This document shows, piece after piece, positions 11,574 through 24,204 of a stretch of 64,000 bases of DNA. The position numbers were made by a program, and so were the translations under genes. Position 1 is the first letter of the stretch. The number at the start of each line of letters is the position of its first letter. This DNA is from Madurella fahalii (taxonomy: Eukaryota; Ascomycota; Sordariomycetes; Sordariales), in contig CM056875.1 in the NCBI GenBank assembly GCA_029876055.1, forward strand, positions 9,077,001 to 9,141,000, in the 5' to 3' direction. The notes under the pieces are model-generated. The model saw only the letters and a program-made list of their open reading frames with translations. It was not told the origin of the DNA and did not search any database.

Positions 11574-14411
11574 CTGCGTCGATTAAAATCTCTGCTGTGC
11601 GATTGGGGTGGCAATAAATGAATTGGGGTGAAAACCCGACCGTCGAAGGGCAGTTTGAACTGCCCAACACCTGTCTTTAATACCTTAAATAGGGCATATG
11701 CGGGTGTTGGTTGCAACGCTTGATGAAACCCTAGACACACTTCGGTTTGTCTGTTAGCGGGGCTCCTAGGGTTATCCTGGCTCGAGGTACGGGCATCGTA
11801 GCTAAACTCGTATATAGAGCAGTTTCAACGTAAGAAAATAAAATCCCAGTAGCCGCTGAGCTGTTGAATATTATATTTTTCTCTTCTTTCTTGACTAAAT
11901 ATTAGCAGTTATTGTATAGAGTAATGCCCTTGGTCTTACAAGTCACACGCTAATCAGCCAACAAACCTGTATTATCCTAGACCCGCCTCGCCCAACACTC
12001 GGGTACATTCCTCGAACGCTGGGTGTACCATTATCAAACACCTTGTGCTAGCAGCCTAAATGGATACTATTTCCCAACCCCTTTTCTCCCGCAGAAGGTG
12101 TTTTTAGGTTTTTCTTAGTCAGTTCCATTGCTCTTCTTCCAGCTCATCTGCAAAACAATCAGATAGGGTGCCACCAGAGCTCTCCCAGCTTCCCATAGGC
12201 TCAAGCCCAACTTCGTCGATCCATTGTGCTAATAAATTACTCGTGTCTCTACCCTCGTGGCAGTGCCCGACGTGGTGCGTTTTGACACGCACCGTTAGAT
12301 CACCGCGAGCAAGTGAGGATTAGATAATGGCTCCTGAAACGTACCTAGGTAGTTTCATACCAATCTTCCGAATCACATATACACCCACCTCAATAAAAAT
12401 CCATCTGATACAAAGGCTTTACTGGTCGTTTGGGCTCAGGTGAGGACCTGGGAGTACTCGACTTTATTAAGAACCTCACCAAGCCCTCTCATATAAATAT
12501 ATCAAACTTGCATAGAAACCCACTAGCCTGCCTGTAAAACAGGTGTCTACACTGATTAGGAGCAAGGTACGTACTAGTTTACGTTATATCCGGTGCTCCA
12601 CCACTAAGCCGTAAAGCATACTTTTACAATAGCTTAGTCATCGAGATATCAAGTTATTCTGCCATTCACTCCTCGTCCTTGATGCGCTTAGTGAAGTTGC
12701 TCCCCGGGTAGAACAATGCTTTGCCCTTCCGTCAGTACTCCCAATCCAAGGTCAATGTTAAGCTACCAGACCCTTTCATGCAAATTGACTGGTCACAGAT
12801 TACTAAACAGGATAAGTGGACCTACTAAACGAATTTTCTCAACCAGCTCATCCAAGTACGAACTAGGAGAGCATAAGCATCCCCTTCACCTGAGGCAGTG
12901 ACCGCCAGCTCATTCCGCAACACCATTACCATCGCCGAGAAGGACAAGGAGAAGAGCATCTTATTCTCCCTGTCTCCCAAAGCTCCTTTCCGTACAAGAA
13001 CATTTCCCGCCATCACTGCTTATGGCGGGGCAGAGCTTTCCAGTTCCGAATGATATTGCAAACTTCTGCAAAGGTCTTATTGCCCAGCACATAAAGCCGA
13101 GGAACAGCCGGGAACGCAAATTATATAATTTGTACGGGGGCAGCGCTATTGTCAGTGCAATGCTCCTCTAGGTGTTGGGGCATCGATCGTATTGTTGACG
13201 CTCCCGAGAAAACTTCTGCCTCTGGAATCGATCCCAACGGCTCGGCGTCACTGGCTGCTTTCGCAATGGAAGAGGCGCTATACTTGTAGGCTCTTATGGC
13301 AAACGCATTGCCCTTACGCTCCCACTGGAGATGTGTTCCTACGGTTTTCCCTACTGCTACCTCTCGGTTGAGACTAAGCGAAGGGGTGCAAATGTGCAGC
13401 AGGCTACCTAATTTATTACGGATATATCTGGCTCGGCAAATCTTTTAGACAATTCGTTAACAGTATTAGCAAGCCTCCCCATTACTGCTACCAATTCGGC
13501 GCTTTCATCGCTCCGCACGCCATGCTTCTCATAGAAAACATGTCGCAGGTCTGGCTAGGTATATAGTCAAATATGGATGCTTGAAGACAGGCTACAGAAA
13601 TTGGGGAGCACTTGGCGTCCAGGGGAACGTACGATTCTGGTGTACTGTCAACTATAGTTATTGGTTGGTGGTTACGCTCCTAGGCTCTGGCGCGCATCAT
13701 TGCAAGAACCTCCTGGCAATTTGGAATACTGCTGAACAAAACGAGGCTTATCTCATCGCTGGTATGATCCGGCAAGACCATCATGGTGTCCAGATGGGCG
13801 TCATTACATAAACAATATAAATAGTATTGCCAGCGCTAAGTGATAGGGGAAGGTATCAAGGCCACGCAAACCCCCCACCCCCTTCTCCTTCATCTTGGCT
13901 AGGTAATTACCCAGTACAGCTTAATTCTCGCAGACACTCTATAGGGCTTTTTTATAGTAATTACAGAGAATCAGTCCACTTTTGTATGTCGAACCGAACG
14001 AAATCCAGTCCTCCAAGTGTCCGTACTGCGCCTCAGCAAGCGCCGTAACGGGCAATCTCCCTTCTCTCTTAACTGGATTGTTTTCTCTCATATACTCCTC
14101 AAATGCCTTGACACTGGCGTGAAAACCGTCTCATACTACCAAACGGAGCCACGACCAGTCCCCTGTGAGCTAAGGTTGCCTGAGACCTGAGTAAGAACGA
14201 GATTGTCCTCGATCCTCCAATATAACAAGATCGGCTCAATCGTTTCCATCGTGTTGGTTCGATCGGGAGCGGAACCGATCAAGTCCCATAGTATGCCTAT
14301 ACGAGTTTACTTACGTTGTGTGCCATTTTGTGTAGTGTCCTAGCAAGCTCCTCAGACGCTACCCCCTTCTGAAGAAGCTTCCGGTTTGTTACAGACCATA
14401 GCATCTATCTC
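11574..14411. other. Long intergenic stretch, no identifiable gene
   Basis: About 2.8 kb without a supported gene. The 11600-11740 part is probably promoter-side sequence of the P450 relic. Segments at 12760-13020 and 13200-13800 have coding-like runs on the plus strand, but they are cut by many stops and match no family I know. I see no terminal repeats here. Confidence 0.4.
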
Positions 14412-15948
14412 TCACGCATCTGTGCCGTGCAAGGGCGGAACGCTAGTCCCAAATACGAAGCGCGTCAAATTCTCTCGGTCGATATGGTACTCCAAAATGG
14501 TCCCGTTTACCGTCCCGTAGAACCTATAGGCGATGTTCATGGCGATGGCCGAGAAGACCGGCGGCGGTTGCGGCCCGCCGTCTAGCTCAATATGTTGGCC
14601 AAAAATCCATTTATTCACCCTTGGATCCCAGCATGTTGCTGCGAGACGGCCGTCCCGTTCAACCTGTACAGCGACGATGGCCCATGACGGTCCCATGCTT
14701 GTTATCGAAGGTTCAAGGGGAAATGCCGCTGCGGTTATGATCTGACTTTCGAAAGTGGGATGCGTTGGCCCAAAGAATGCTTCTATCGGATTGTTAGTTG
14801 CAGGGGTTGGGCAAGAGGAAAAACCTAGAGCAATTGCTTACCATCTGGAACCCAGCCCGTATCATTGCTCCACGACATCATTCCGAGCTTTTCCCCTGTG
14901 TCGAAGAACAACCGCATATCCATAGTCCCACTGGATGGAACGAAGGGCGTAGCCGCCATCCCGGTCCCGACGCGAACGCTCTGTTCAAACCTGGTATCAA
15001 ACCACTTAGCGCCGGCAAAGCCTTGACGTATTCCAGCGCGGGCCTCGTCCTCGAAGAACAGACGCACCTGATCGACGCCATCTTTGCTGCCACGGCAACT
15101 GGGCTGGCACTGCAGCCAGTACGAGGCCAGTCGCGACTGCGCGTTCGCACGAATTTAAGCCTTGGTGTATAAATCTCCCTTCTGCCAACATTTGAGGCAC
15201 CGGTCCTTGGTGTATACCTCGCGGATGCCGTTGTCATCATCAAGATAGATGACGGTGACGTGGAACTTGTTGCCTGTGACGATGACAAGGGGTGTACCGA
15301 GTTTCGCTCGGATCGGGTTGGTTGGTAGCTTGGAGCATGCGGTCGGTAATGTTGACCACTGTCCACATTGTGTTCTGCTCGTCCCAGGCGGCGAGGACAA
15401 TGGAACTGACAGGGTCCTGGCACGCAACAAAGTTGCGTTGAGGTTCATCTTTGGATACCCATTGTCCCGCGGCGAGCTGTGAGCCGGCATACAAGTGAGG
15501 TGCCGCTGCTGGGACATCGCTAGGTGTTGGAGAGCCCAAGGTCGTGGGGGTGGCTGACATGCTTGGGACCGGGTTGTTGTCATGGAGGGAACTGGCTGTC
15601 CCGGCTGCATTGCGTTGCACAAGGAGACCGCCTGCGATCCCGCCAATGGCACCGAGAAGGAGCAGTGTTATAGCCGCGAGGGCAATATAAAATGTTCGAA
15701 CGACAAGACCACATATCCTACGCGTTGGGGTAGACGGTGATGTATGACGAGGAAGCACAGGTTCCAAAGCTGGTACTATTGCCTGGAAGTACTTTCCACT
15801 GTCCTGCGGGACGACGATCTTGTGGCCCTGGAAGGTAGGGTCGTCTGCCCAGACCGGGATAGGCAGCTGATTGCCGTTGTCTGTGGTGGAGAGCTGCAGT
15901 GGGATGACGCCATGTTCTGCGCATACCTTAGAATACGCACATGGACGG
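14412..15948 (-). pseudogene. Membrane-anchored fucose-lectin-like beta-propeller, broken
   Basis: The layout is a cytoplasmic N-terminus, one hydrophobic helix (FYIALAAITLLLLGAIGGI, about 15690-15630), a Ser/Thr/Pro-rich linker, then repeated beta-propeller blades. Blade-like repeats with W, R-L-F-F/Y and E residues (VLAAWDEQN, VRLFFEDE, MRLFFDTG, GMMSWSNDTGW, LAATCWDP) resemble the fungal fucose-specific lectin fold (AAL/AFL type). A 3' intron of about 60 nt begins GTAAGC after VPDG, and the final exon ends at 14412. Lesions are a one-base frameshift near 15318-15330 (between MLQATNQP and RAKLGTP) and an in-frame TAA at 15155-15157 (YTKA stop IRANAQ). The N-terminal start is not resolved; the frame is open to about 15948. 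Sugar specificity cannot be inferred. Confidence 0.6.
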
Positions 15949-17180
15949 GTCGATGACGCGATAGATTGTTACAACTAACTGGCTTGCATGCTGGTGTGAC
16001 ACAAGAGAAGGAGCGTGACGGTTAAGTCAAACTCACAAGCGCGCGTTCAAGAAGAAGGGCCTCCACTGTTGCCCGCATCCGGCCAAGGCCCGAACAATTG
16101 CTAGTCGTTGCGGCGCGGCCCCTCTGAGCCGTACATGAAGATCCCCTGCGGCGCAAAATAAGTACCGTGCAGAAAGGAATAGGGCATTTGCCAACCACTC
16201 TTTGAGCCCACATAGATCTCTGGGACAGCATAAGAGATGGAAGATGAAACACACAAAGCGAGATTTGGGTGTTCGTCGAAAATAAAGGCGACAATACGTG
16301 AACCGGACCGCACACCAGCAATGTGACAGCAATGAGACGCACCGACGAGGATAAACACAAGAGAGGTTACAAGTCTATCATGCAATGGCTCTGTAGGTGT
16401 ACGGCACTGCCTAACAGCCTATTCCCTTGAGGCTTTCACCGTTACTTAGGTAAAACCCAAGGCTCAGGCATCTTGAACTCTCCCAATTTAGAAGCAGGCT
16501 GAATTACACTCAGAACACGCCTCTTTGGCTTCCGCAGATCAACAAAAAGCCGCAATTATCTTATATTCAGTTGCATAAGTGACGGGGAAACTCCCCAGAG
16601 GGATCACCCTGAAACATGGATCATTGTTGTCCTGGGCTGTGTTAGCGGATCGGAGTGGCGCAGGATTGAAAGTGCCCTGTCTTACATTGATGATTTGAGA
16701 CACCTGCCTTCCCGAATTTTGAATTAGCATCACTCAGGAGTTCTGCATATAAGGTACATTCGCTTGTCTAGGTGATCTCAAATCTATCGTACCTTGGCCT
16801 TCTGCCTCCGGCGTCTCCTGGAGAATATAACATTCACCTACAGCCTCACAACTCGGACCTTCCTTCTTCCTGGTGGTGAATAGCACCCTTGCTCCATTAA
16901 AAGCGCTACAGAATATCCATCACAAATCACCACATGCGCAAGTTCGAAGTACTCGGCAATTCTTAAGGATCCAAAAGTCGGATTCACCGAATAGGCCGGG
17001 AATGTCCCCCTTAATCAGCGCCCCAGTGAGGAGCACAGTCGGGCACAAATAAAAAATCTTCCAACATGTGCCTGTCTTTTCATCGATACTTGGTACTTAG
17101 TGCATCGCCTGTGCTGCAAAACACCGACACCCAAAACTTGGACTCCTTCCCGGTTCCTTTCCCTTCTCAGTCGAACATTA
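15949..17180. other. Intergenic; one unassigned open frame
   Basis: A minus-strand frame of 94 codons at 16101-16385 and overlapping frames are present but show no recognised domain. Around 16820-16990 the minus strand has short coding-like runs (EYFELAHVVICDGYS) that may be debris. Nothing here is supported as a gene. Confidence 0.35.
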
Positions 17181-18948
17181 TCAAACTCGGGGACAGTCAA
17201 CCCATGGAATACTCGGCACACAATCCGGCCGACAAACGGTATTATTCGCCGGCACGTTCCCTGTTTCAAAATAATCACGAATATAATGCTCAGTACACCG
17301 ACTCCTCGACGCGATAAACGTCGTATGACCAACTGATTCTTGCACCACTACGACAGATCCTTCATATTTCCGCGACAGCGCGTACGCATTGCCCAGCGGG
17401 GTTGCGGGATCATACCTTGTCGACACAACCAGCAGCGGCGCCGAGCCTTTCCACTTCGTCTCGCCGGAGGGCACCGGCAAGATAAATCTCGGAGCGAACG
17501 GCCACTGCGCGCATGACAGCAAAAAGCGGGACCACACTTCCCCGGTGCTTATCGACTGGTTTGCATGGTAATCTACCACGCTCTCTGCCCAGGACATATT
17601 GCGATCACCGGCTGTGGCCATTGTATCAGCGCAGAAGATGCCGACCGAGGCATCGCCAATCCTGGTGTACGTGGACGGGGGATCGGCAGTGTCTGGCGCG
17701 GAGCAGGCGCTGTTTTGAGTTACAGACTGCGTGCCGAGAAGCCGTGTGTAGTTCCCGGCGAGGGACTCCGCAATCGTCGAAGCCAGTGTTGCGAACTGCC
17801 CGACAGGGTCATACAGCGCGTTGCGGATTGCCTCGCGAATGGAGTGTGAGGTGACTAGTTGGATTCTACCATCGTAGGTAGCAGGCAAAGGGAATTGCTC
17901 CAAGGAGGTGAGGAGGGAAGTTACTCGGCTCCGGATATCTCCGATGCTCTCGTCTGTTTTCTTGTGGAGTGGGCAGAGCGGGCCTGCGTCGAGGCAGATT
18001 TGGTAAAACTGATCCATAGCCTTCTCCGCATCTGTTGTGGACGTCTTCCATGTCTGGAGGTCGTCAGTAGTATTCAACAACGGACACGAATTGGTGCACA
18101 GGACTTACTCCGGTGAGTAGATCCTCAACATCACCGATCCCGTCAAGCACCATCCTCCCCACACGGTCCGGAAACAAAGACGCGAAGACCTGCCCGAGCA
18201 CAGTCCCGTACGAAAACCCCCAGTATAGCAGACGAGGACCTTCTGAGCGATTGCTGTTGCGTCGTTCCTCCACACGCTCCACAATCTCCAGCATGTCACG
18301 CGCGACGGAAGCCGTGGACATGTGCGCGAAGATGCTGTCCGATCCCGGCAACGTCTCCTCACACAGCTTCCCCAGCCCTTCTGCCGCCGCGTAGCGAATG
18401 CGCAAACCCAATTCACTATAAGTTGTGAGAGGCGCTACCGCCTGCGCGTGCTGCAGGGCGTCCGCAGCACGGCGAAAGTTGTCGCCACGGTAGCAATCCG
18501 CGCGGGGCGTGCTCATGCCCACCCCGCGCGGGTCAAAGCTAAGGAGTTCGTAGTGTTTATTGCCTTTAAGAACCCTCTGCATCGCCCGACCAAGGGAAAG
18601 TGCTGTGGCTACGCCCGAGACGCCGGGTCCGCCTGGGTTCATGATGACGGTGCCACCGAACGAGGGGTCTGTCTCGGGTACCGAGGCCGGGAGCGAGATG
18701 ATGGCGAACGCAATCCATGCGGAGGATGAATTGCGGTTGCTGGTCGACTCCGCTGCTGCCCAATCCAGAGGCACGCGCAGGCGGGCACACCGAAAGCCGG
18801 CGTAACATGGGTGATAATGCAGGTCTTCCGAAGGGTTGATGGAAGCCCATGGGAATGCATCGCCCGTTTGTCTTTGATGGAGGAAAGCAAATGCGTTCGT
18901 AGTTAACAGTGCGGTAACAGACCACACAGCGTTAACAGGGACTTTCAT
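17181..18948 (-). CDS. Secreted TAP-type alpha/beta hydrolase (2 exons)
   Basis: Exons 18948-18109 and 18053-17181 give 570 aa, with one 55-nt intron (GTAAGT donor, CTGAC branch site, CCAG acceptor, phase 0). The product starts with a signal peptide-like segment (MKVPVNAVWSVTALLTTNAF). The alpha/beta hydrolase core shows the oxyanion loop NPGGPG (residues 104-109), the nucleophile elbow GFSYG with Ser246, Asp495 in STRYDPATP and His523 in VGHTTF. The C-terminal domain around 460-545 is that of the TAP-like family (tripeptidyl aminopeptidase-like). Family members are secreted peptidases or esterases; the substrate here is unknown. Many N-glycosylation sequons and cysteines fit an extracellular enzyme. 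The gene looks intact, in contrast with its upstream neighbours. Confidence 0.88.
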
Positions 18949-19479
18949 TTTGGCGAATTCGCTTGTGGATTTAGAACAGAACTAGCGAGCAGGGTTTGGG
19001 GGAACTGATATAAGATGGGGAGGTTTAAAAGTAAGGTAGTCAGCAGCGTAGGTCTGAGCTCGGATTCGAGATGCGAACGTTGCATTGGGTCTGACAGGAA
19101 TCTGTCAACCACTTAGCAGTTTCATTACCGTGATGAGTAATTAATTATGAGAGAGAAGTGATCTAGAGAGCTAGTGTACAAGTACGCGTACATGAGGTTC
19201 TCAATTATGAGAGCCACCGATTAGCCTACGTTCAAAAATATATCATCATCTAGCGCCGTATTGCCGAAGGCAGTGCTGGAGCTCTCTTCGGCCTTCCGCT
19301 TGATTCAGTATGGTATTTGCAGGCCATAGCCGCACCATAGTTTGGCACCTGCCTTCTGTAGAGTTACCTGCTTCCTGTGTTTCCATGGTCGTAGCGTAAT
19401 GTTTCAAAAGAGCTGTATTTATTGATGTGGAAAGCCAGTACCTAGCTACTTGCATCATCAACCCCCATCTGAAGGCGCC
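18949..19479. other. Intergenic, no gene seen
   Basis: Separates two minus-strand genes and should contain the promoter of the TAP-type hydrolase and the terminator of the symporter. No further motif is convincing. Confidence 0.5.
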
Positions 19480-21100
19480 TCAAACACGGTGGGTATTGTC
19501 CAAAACTCCTTCCTCCTCCATCCCTGACTCGTCCGCCTCATCCTCAATACCAGTAAGCTTCTGCAAAATCGGAGCCGCGAACAAATCGCCACTGACATTG
19601 ACGGTCGTCCTGAAGCGGTCGAGAAACCAGTCGATGGCCACCACGACCGCAAACATGCCCGTGACCGGAACGTTGACGCTTCCTAGCGGATTCTATTAGC
19701 ATTTAAGATAGCTGAATTTGAGGAGCAAGAAACCATACCGGCGATCATGACCGTCAGTACGAGGGAGGAGCTTGGGATGGGTGTTGTGCCGATGGAGGCA
19801 AGAGTCGAAAGGAGACAAATGATGACGTAGTCAGTTCCGCTTAGAGTGATGCCTTGGGTGGCGGCGAGAAAGACGACGCAGCATGGGAAGTAGATAGCGG
19901 TGCTATGCCCATGAGGATTAGCAGCGGGTAGCTACAAGGGTGCTACTAGGTGAACTAACCCATCCATGTTGATCAGACAGCCCAGCGGCAGCGAGAATTT
20001 GAAAACGCTCTCGGGGATTCGGTTGTGACGGGCACACTTCATGGAAACTGACAGAGTCGCGGCGCTCGACGCGGTGCCCCAGGCGGTGATCCAGGCGGGC
20101 GAATTCGCCATCCAGTAAGCGAATGGATTCTTCTTCAGTATGAAGAAGAAGATGGTAGGGAGGACGACGAAGAGATGGAAGGCCATGCCCACCAGGGCTG
20201 CGGCGATCAAGACACCCAGGTTCTGGCCAATCTCGGCAATTTTGAGCCTAAACAAGTTCGGCAGAATGAGGAAGAAGACGCCTATCGGTGCCGCCTTAAT
20301 CAGCCAGGTGATGATGACTGTGATTATGTCCTCAATCTCCTTGACAACCCTGATGAGGGGCGAGTTCGGTTTGAGGAGGTAGCCGACAACGACAGAGGTG
20401 ACGAGCACGGCGAGAAGGCTGTCTTCGGCCAGCGCATTAACGACGTTGTTGGGAATAAAGGACTCGAACATTTGCACTACGGCCTCGTGTATCGCAACTA
20501 CATCCCTCTGTCTGGCGGCCGACTGCTCGGTCTCCATTGCCTCGAGATCCTCGGGGTCCATAACGGTCATTAGGCGCACCCAACCTGCAGCCACAGCAAT
20601 GGTCGAGTGCGCAATAGCTAGGAGGGTGGTGAGAACATAATACCCGATGGTCCAACGGGCGAGAAGACCGCCGCCACCGGATGACATCTCGCGGAGCCTC
20701 TGGACAGCAAGGACGATGGCGCAGATAATTAGGGGCAGCACTAAGCGGATGCGTAGATGGGTTAGTACACATTCCGTGCAGTTCAAAAACGCAGTTTGGA
20801 AACCTTTAGCATACCAACTGCTCGGAGAGAACGCAACCAGAGCGTCCCGGGGATCGCAATGATGGCACTCGCGGCTTCGGGGACCTCGTCAACGGTGTTG
20901 GTAACAGCCATGCCGATGCCGATGGCCAGAAGAGCGGCGGCGACAATCTGCAGGGCGTGGCCGGGCTCCTTGATGCCATGCCACCAACGGCGTTCCCCTC
21001 TTCGCGACCCATCTTCATCCCCAACAGCGACCGATTGGTTAGATGGCGACTGCTGCATCGCCCCTGCGGTCGGCTTCTGCCCCTCCTGCTTTTCTGACAT
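19480..21100 (-). CDS. Dicarboxylate/amino acid:cation symporter (DAACS, 4 exons)
   Basis: Exons 21100-20815, 20740-19960, 19902-19739 and 19682-19480 total 478 codons (477 aa); all intron phases match (1, 2, 1). The product is a polytopic membrane transporter of the SDF family (Pfam sodium:dicarboxylate symporter), which moves glutamate, aspartate or C4-dicarboxylates with Na+ or H+. Recognisable parts are the first helix (ALQIVAAALLAIGIGMAV), the conserved FIPNNVV region, the serine-rich segment TASSAATLSVSMKC, the NMDGTAIY signature of helix 7 and the hairpin-2 region LASIGTTPIPSSS, where most members have a more glycine-rich loop. The hydrophilic N- and C-terminal tails (the latter acidic, DEADESGMEEE) are probably cytoplasmic. 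The start ATG at 21100 was chosen because the open frame upstream lacks conservation. The gene appears intact. Confidence 0.88.
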
Positions 21101-23158
21101 GATGGGGAGAATACGGTTGCTGGGCAGGGGGAAAGGGTGTCGGTCGTGCAGCTCGCGCGAGTAGCGTTCGCGGGAAAATAAAACCCCTGGGCAGCGCGAT
21201 GACCCGGACTCGGACGTGAGCAGCAATATCCAAGGCGCTCGAGGAGGAAATTGAGAGCCAACAATCACGAGCCCGAAGAGATGGACTTGGTTTTAATGGG
21301 AATCCAATCTCATAGTGCTTATAACCTTAAAGATATATTAGTGGCGCAGCCCTCGAGAGCTTGGCAGCACGCGCGTGGACGGCCAAGCTGGGTTCCGTCG
21401 GCGACGAGACTTCTTCCTACCTAAGTAGGCCTAGCTTACCCCGCCATCTCCGGCGCAAGCCAACTTTTACAACCCTGATTCCGAGCTTACGGAGGCCAAC
21501 GTAGCTTTTTTGCTTCGATGCGCCGGATGAGATAAGTGGCAAGATAACCGTGCTTGGCTCCTGGGTCTTAGGAATTGGGCGGTGCTTGGCATCAGCGGGG
21601 TAGAAACGGCATGTAACGTTAAAAATAATCTGTGCCCAGAGTGTACACTGTAGATACCCAGTGCTGGAGCGCAATAGGTGGGATCGACGGTTAAGCTGTT
21701 GCAGTGTCCAACCTGACGGGATTGCGTGCAGTGCCCGCCCCCAGAGCGATTTATGTCGAACACTATCCTTGGGGATTCCAGCCGCCCTAAGACATTCCTT
21801 CGAGAAGGTGTTGCTAGGTTCGTTCATACATCTGTAACGTACTGGGAAGGAGATGCTGTCGGCCAAATGCCAACCTGCAGCAAGAACGGGGTGGTGAACC
21901 CTGATTCGTGGGGGGTAGCTGCTTGGCGTCCATCCTGACCCACCTCCCCCTTGGCAATGACCGCCCGGAACAGAAGGTGGGAAGGGTGGCGCTGTTGGCT
22001 AAGGCCGTGCCAAGGCCGGGTTGGTAGGCGAATCAACGCGAAAACGCAAACCGCCAGGCTGATCAGCGTCGGCCTCTGTCGGTGAGCGGAAGGGGATGAC
22101 CGACAACCATCCATGACGCCTGCTGGTCGTCTGCCAAGCAGCCTGGATATCAATCGGTGATGTTTCCGGCCTCGGTTTTCCTATATGGATCGGTGATAGC
22201 CGTTGACCGCGAACACTGCCACAATGACCATCGAATTCTTTTCTGTTCGTCAGCGTTCCAGTTCGGCATAATTCTCTCCGGCTCCGTAATCACATTTTAG
22301 CATGCAATTCAACTGGAGTAAACACTACAAACACAAGCGGTAGACCCGATGGCCGCCACCAAGGAATCCAAGTCTCGTTCAATATTAACTCTCCACGCCG
22401 ACAAGGAAGTCAACGAAACAATTTAAAGCAAGAGGCAAAGAAGGATAAAGGATTGCGAACCGGTCGTAATACAGTTATCCGTATGTAAATGGAAGGAATC
22501 CAGATTGAACTCTTTTGTGGAGATGGCATGTGAAAACTTCTAACTGGGCAGAGTCCTTAGAGAGAAGATGAATATTGCCGGCGCGTTATCCGACAATGAA
22601 ACAGATCGAAGTATCCTTTGGATTAGAAGGTCCCCGAGAACACGGGATTCCTTGTTTGGGCAGCCTGAGCCCCGGACATGTAGGTGTACCAAGGAGCCGG
22701 GAATAGAACACGCCGGGGGGAGGGTATTGTGTTATAACCAGATGAACAAAATCGTTGTCGTGGCGGTCTGTACAGTACAGTTAAGTCCGCCCCGTGTTCC
22801 GCGAACTGCTCGGCTGTCACAAGCGCCTAACAGGGCGAAAGCGCACACCAGCCTTCCCAGCTGAAGCGGGACCCTTTACCAGCATGAGTATACGACAAGA
22901 ATCTCAGCATGGGCTTGCTTAGCCATAGGTAAGGACAATATAATATCGTGGCGCGGGGGAGTTCTCAAAGTCCGTGCTCAAGGGGCTATTGACTATTATA
23001 TTTATGCAGTATCGGATTCTGGTAGTGAGACAACGAAACTTGAACGGATCTGAATCGCTGCCTATAGCGCAGAAATCACAGGCAGAAGTCAAGCCAAGCT
23101 CCGAAGATAATAAGAGTGGTGAATTGCAAGACACTAAACTTTATCGAGGGTTCTACTT
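21101..23158. other. Intergenic, about 2 kb, no gene recognised
   Basis: Open frames on both strands at 21417-22153 and 22568-22864 overlap each other and lack domains. I see nothing beyond the likely symporter promoter near 21110-21400. Confidence 0.4.
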
Positions 23159-23377
23159 CTAAATTCCAAGCTTGAAGCCTCCCGGAAGCAACGTTTGGAA
23201 GACACGGAGCGGATCGTTCGTTCGTGAGATCTCCTTGAGTCTCCGCACATTCTCCTCACCATATCCAGCATAAATTTCTTGGAATCCAGCTGCATCCTCC
23301 ATATAGGTACTTTTCTTCACACCTGTTGCAAGCTCAATTGACGAGCTCTCCTTGCGTGCAAAGCGATCTCCCTCTGA
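23159..23377 (-). pseudogene. C-terminal fragment of BBE-type FAD oxidoreductase
   Basis: The minus strand reads DRFARKESSSIEL and then YMEDAAGFQEIYAGYGEENV, and ends VFQTLLPGGFKLG with a TAG stop at 23159. The pattern YGEEN-x-x-RL-x-x-x-KxxxDPxxVF is the end of the berberine-bridge-enzyme-like domain of FAD-linked oxidoreductases. Only about 70 codons remain; an in-frame TGA at 23378 and unrelated sequence follow upstream, and no FAD-binding domain is present. Part of this fragment lies inside a 232-bp repeat that recurs inverted at 47254-47486. Confidence 0.65.
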
Positions 23378-23558
23378 TCAGAGGGAGCTCTATCTGCACA
23401 TGTTGTTTTGACCTTGTTTAGGCTGCAGGGACCCGATTTGTGGTGGTATCGCCTGGCCTGTCTTGTCTATCTTGTCTGTCGGGCATTTGGCCGTCTTTGC
23501 CCTCCCCCTTGTTTTTGGTGGGTATGTGGGTGTAGATGTGTGTTTCTGCACCATTTCA
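23327..23558. repeat. Dispersed 232-bp repeat, copy 1
   Basis: It runs from TGCAAGCTCAATTGACGAGC to CTGCACCATTTCA. Its complement occurs almost unchanged at 47254-47486, about 24 kb away. It includes the 5' part of the BBE fragment and a perfect 20-bp palindrome at 23368-23387 centred on TGATCA. The rest (GT-rich) is of unknown nature. Confidence 0.9.
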
Positions 23559-23649
23559 ATCCATGGTGGAATGGTAGTAGAATTGGTAAGAGAAGTTGGA
23601 AGGTCGTGTTATACCAAAAAAGTGTACCGCTCGCTTATAAGACACGTTA

Positions 23650-24204
23650 CTGTATTTGGTCTTAGTATTTTGTACGAGTGCAAACCACTCGTGAATAATC
23701 TTTGGATCTTCGTATTTAGCCCTCTGGTAGTCGTATTTATGCGTAAAACGTGTACGAAGGTCTGGCTGGCGTTTGACGAAGTTGTGAGTCTATTGTACGC
23801 CAATAGGGGGTGCATCGCATTCGCGTAGCAATCGGTTGGCCATATCTTCTACATATGCATGCCGGGGATGGAATACGCGTATACACAGCTCAACTATATA
23901 TCGTATGATTGTTTGCTCTTCTAAATCCGTAATTTATACGAGTTGGCTGGAATATCGTGTCGTACAGGCCGACTGGCACGTCGACGTCTAAGGGTGCTGC
24001 GATCAACGTTATAGATATTTGCTGCAGTTGCAACCTTAAGATTTGGATCTTTTTCAAGAGCGGCAATAGCCAGAATTAATTGGGCTTCGTTTGAAGTAAT
24101 CTCTATTTTGCGTTGTTGGGAAATTGAGATGTTAGTGGTAGGGTGGTGTGTTTGGTAGAAAAGTGGTTGCTCGCTTGTTCTGGTCACTCGCTTATCATAT
24201 ACGT
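23650..24204 (-). mobile_element. Truncated pogo-type transposon relic
   Basis: This is related to the element at 7545-9406: both share the stretch around TTTGGATCTTCGTA, TAGCCCTCT and the CGCATTCGCG segment. The minus-strand frame 24187-23921 contains a psq-like helix-turn-helix (AQLILAIAALEKDPNLKVAT and RSTLRRRRASRPVRHDI). The right end GCTTATCATATACGT at 24190-24204 followed by TATA resembles a terminal inverted repeat. The left part of the element, with the DDE domain, is missing. Just outside, 23629-23648 holds another end-like sequence (CTCGCTTATAAGACACGT) in the same orientation, perhaps debris of a second copy. Confidence 0.7.

Noticed and set aside
14878..15652. Overlapping long minus-strand frames in the lectin region
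   Set aside because: Arginine/proline-rich alternate-frame readings of GC-rich sequence; only the frame carrying blade motifs is used. The 15155-15652 frame counts only in its 3' part.
20140..20573. Plus-strand frames over the symporter
   Set aside because: Antisense of a strongly conserved transporter exon.
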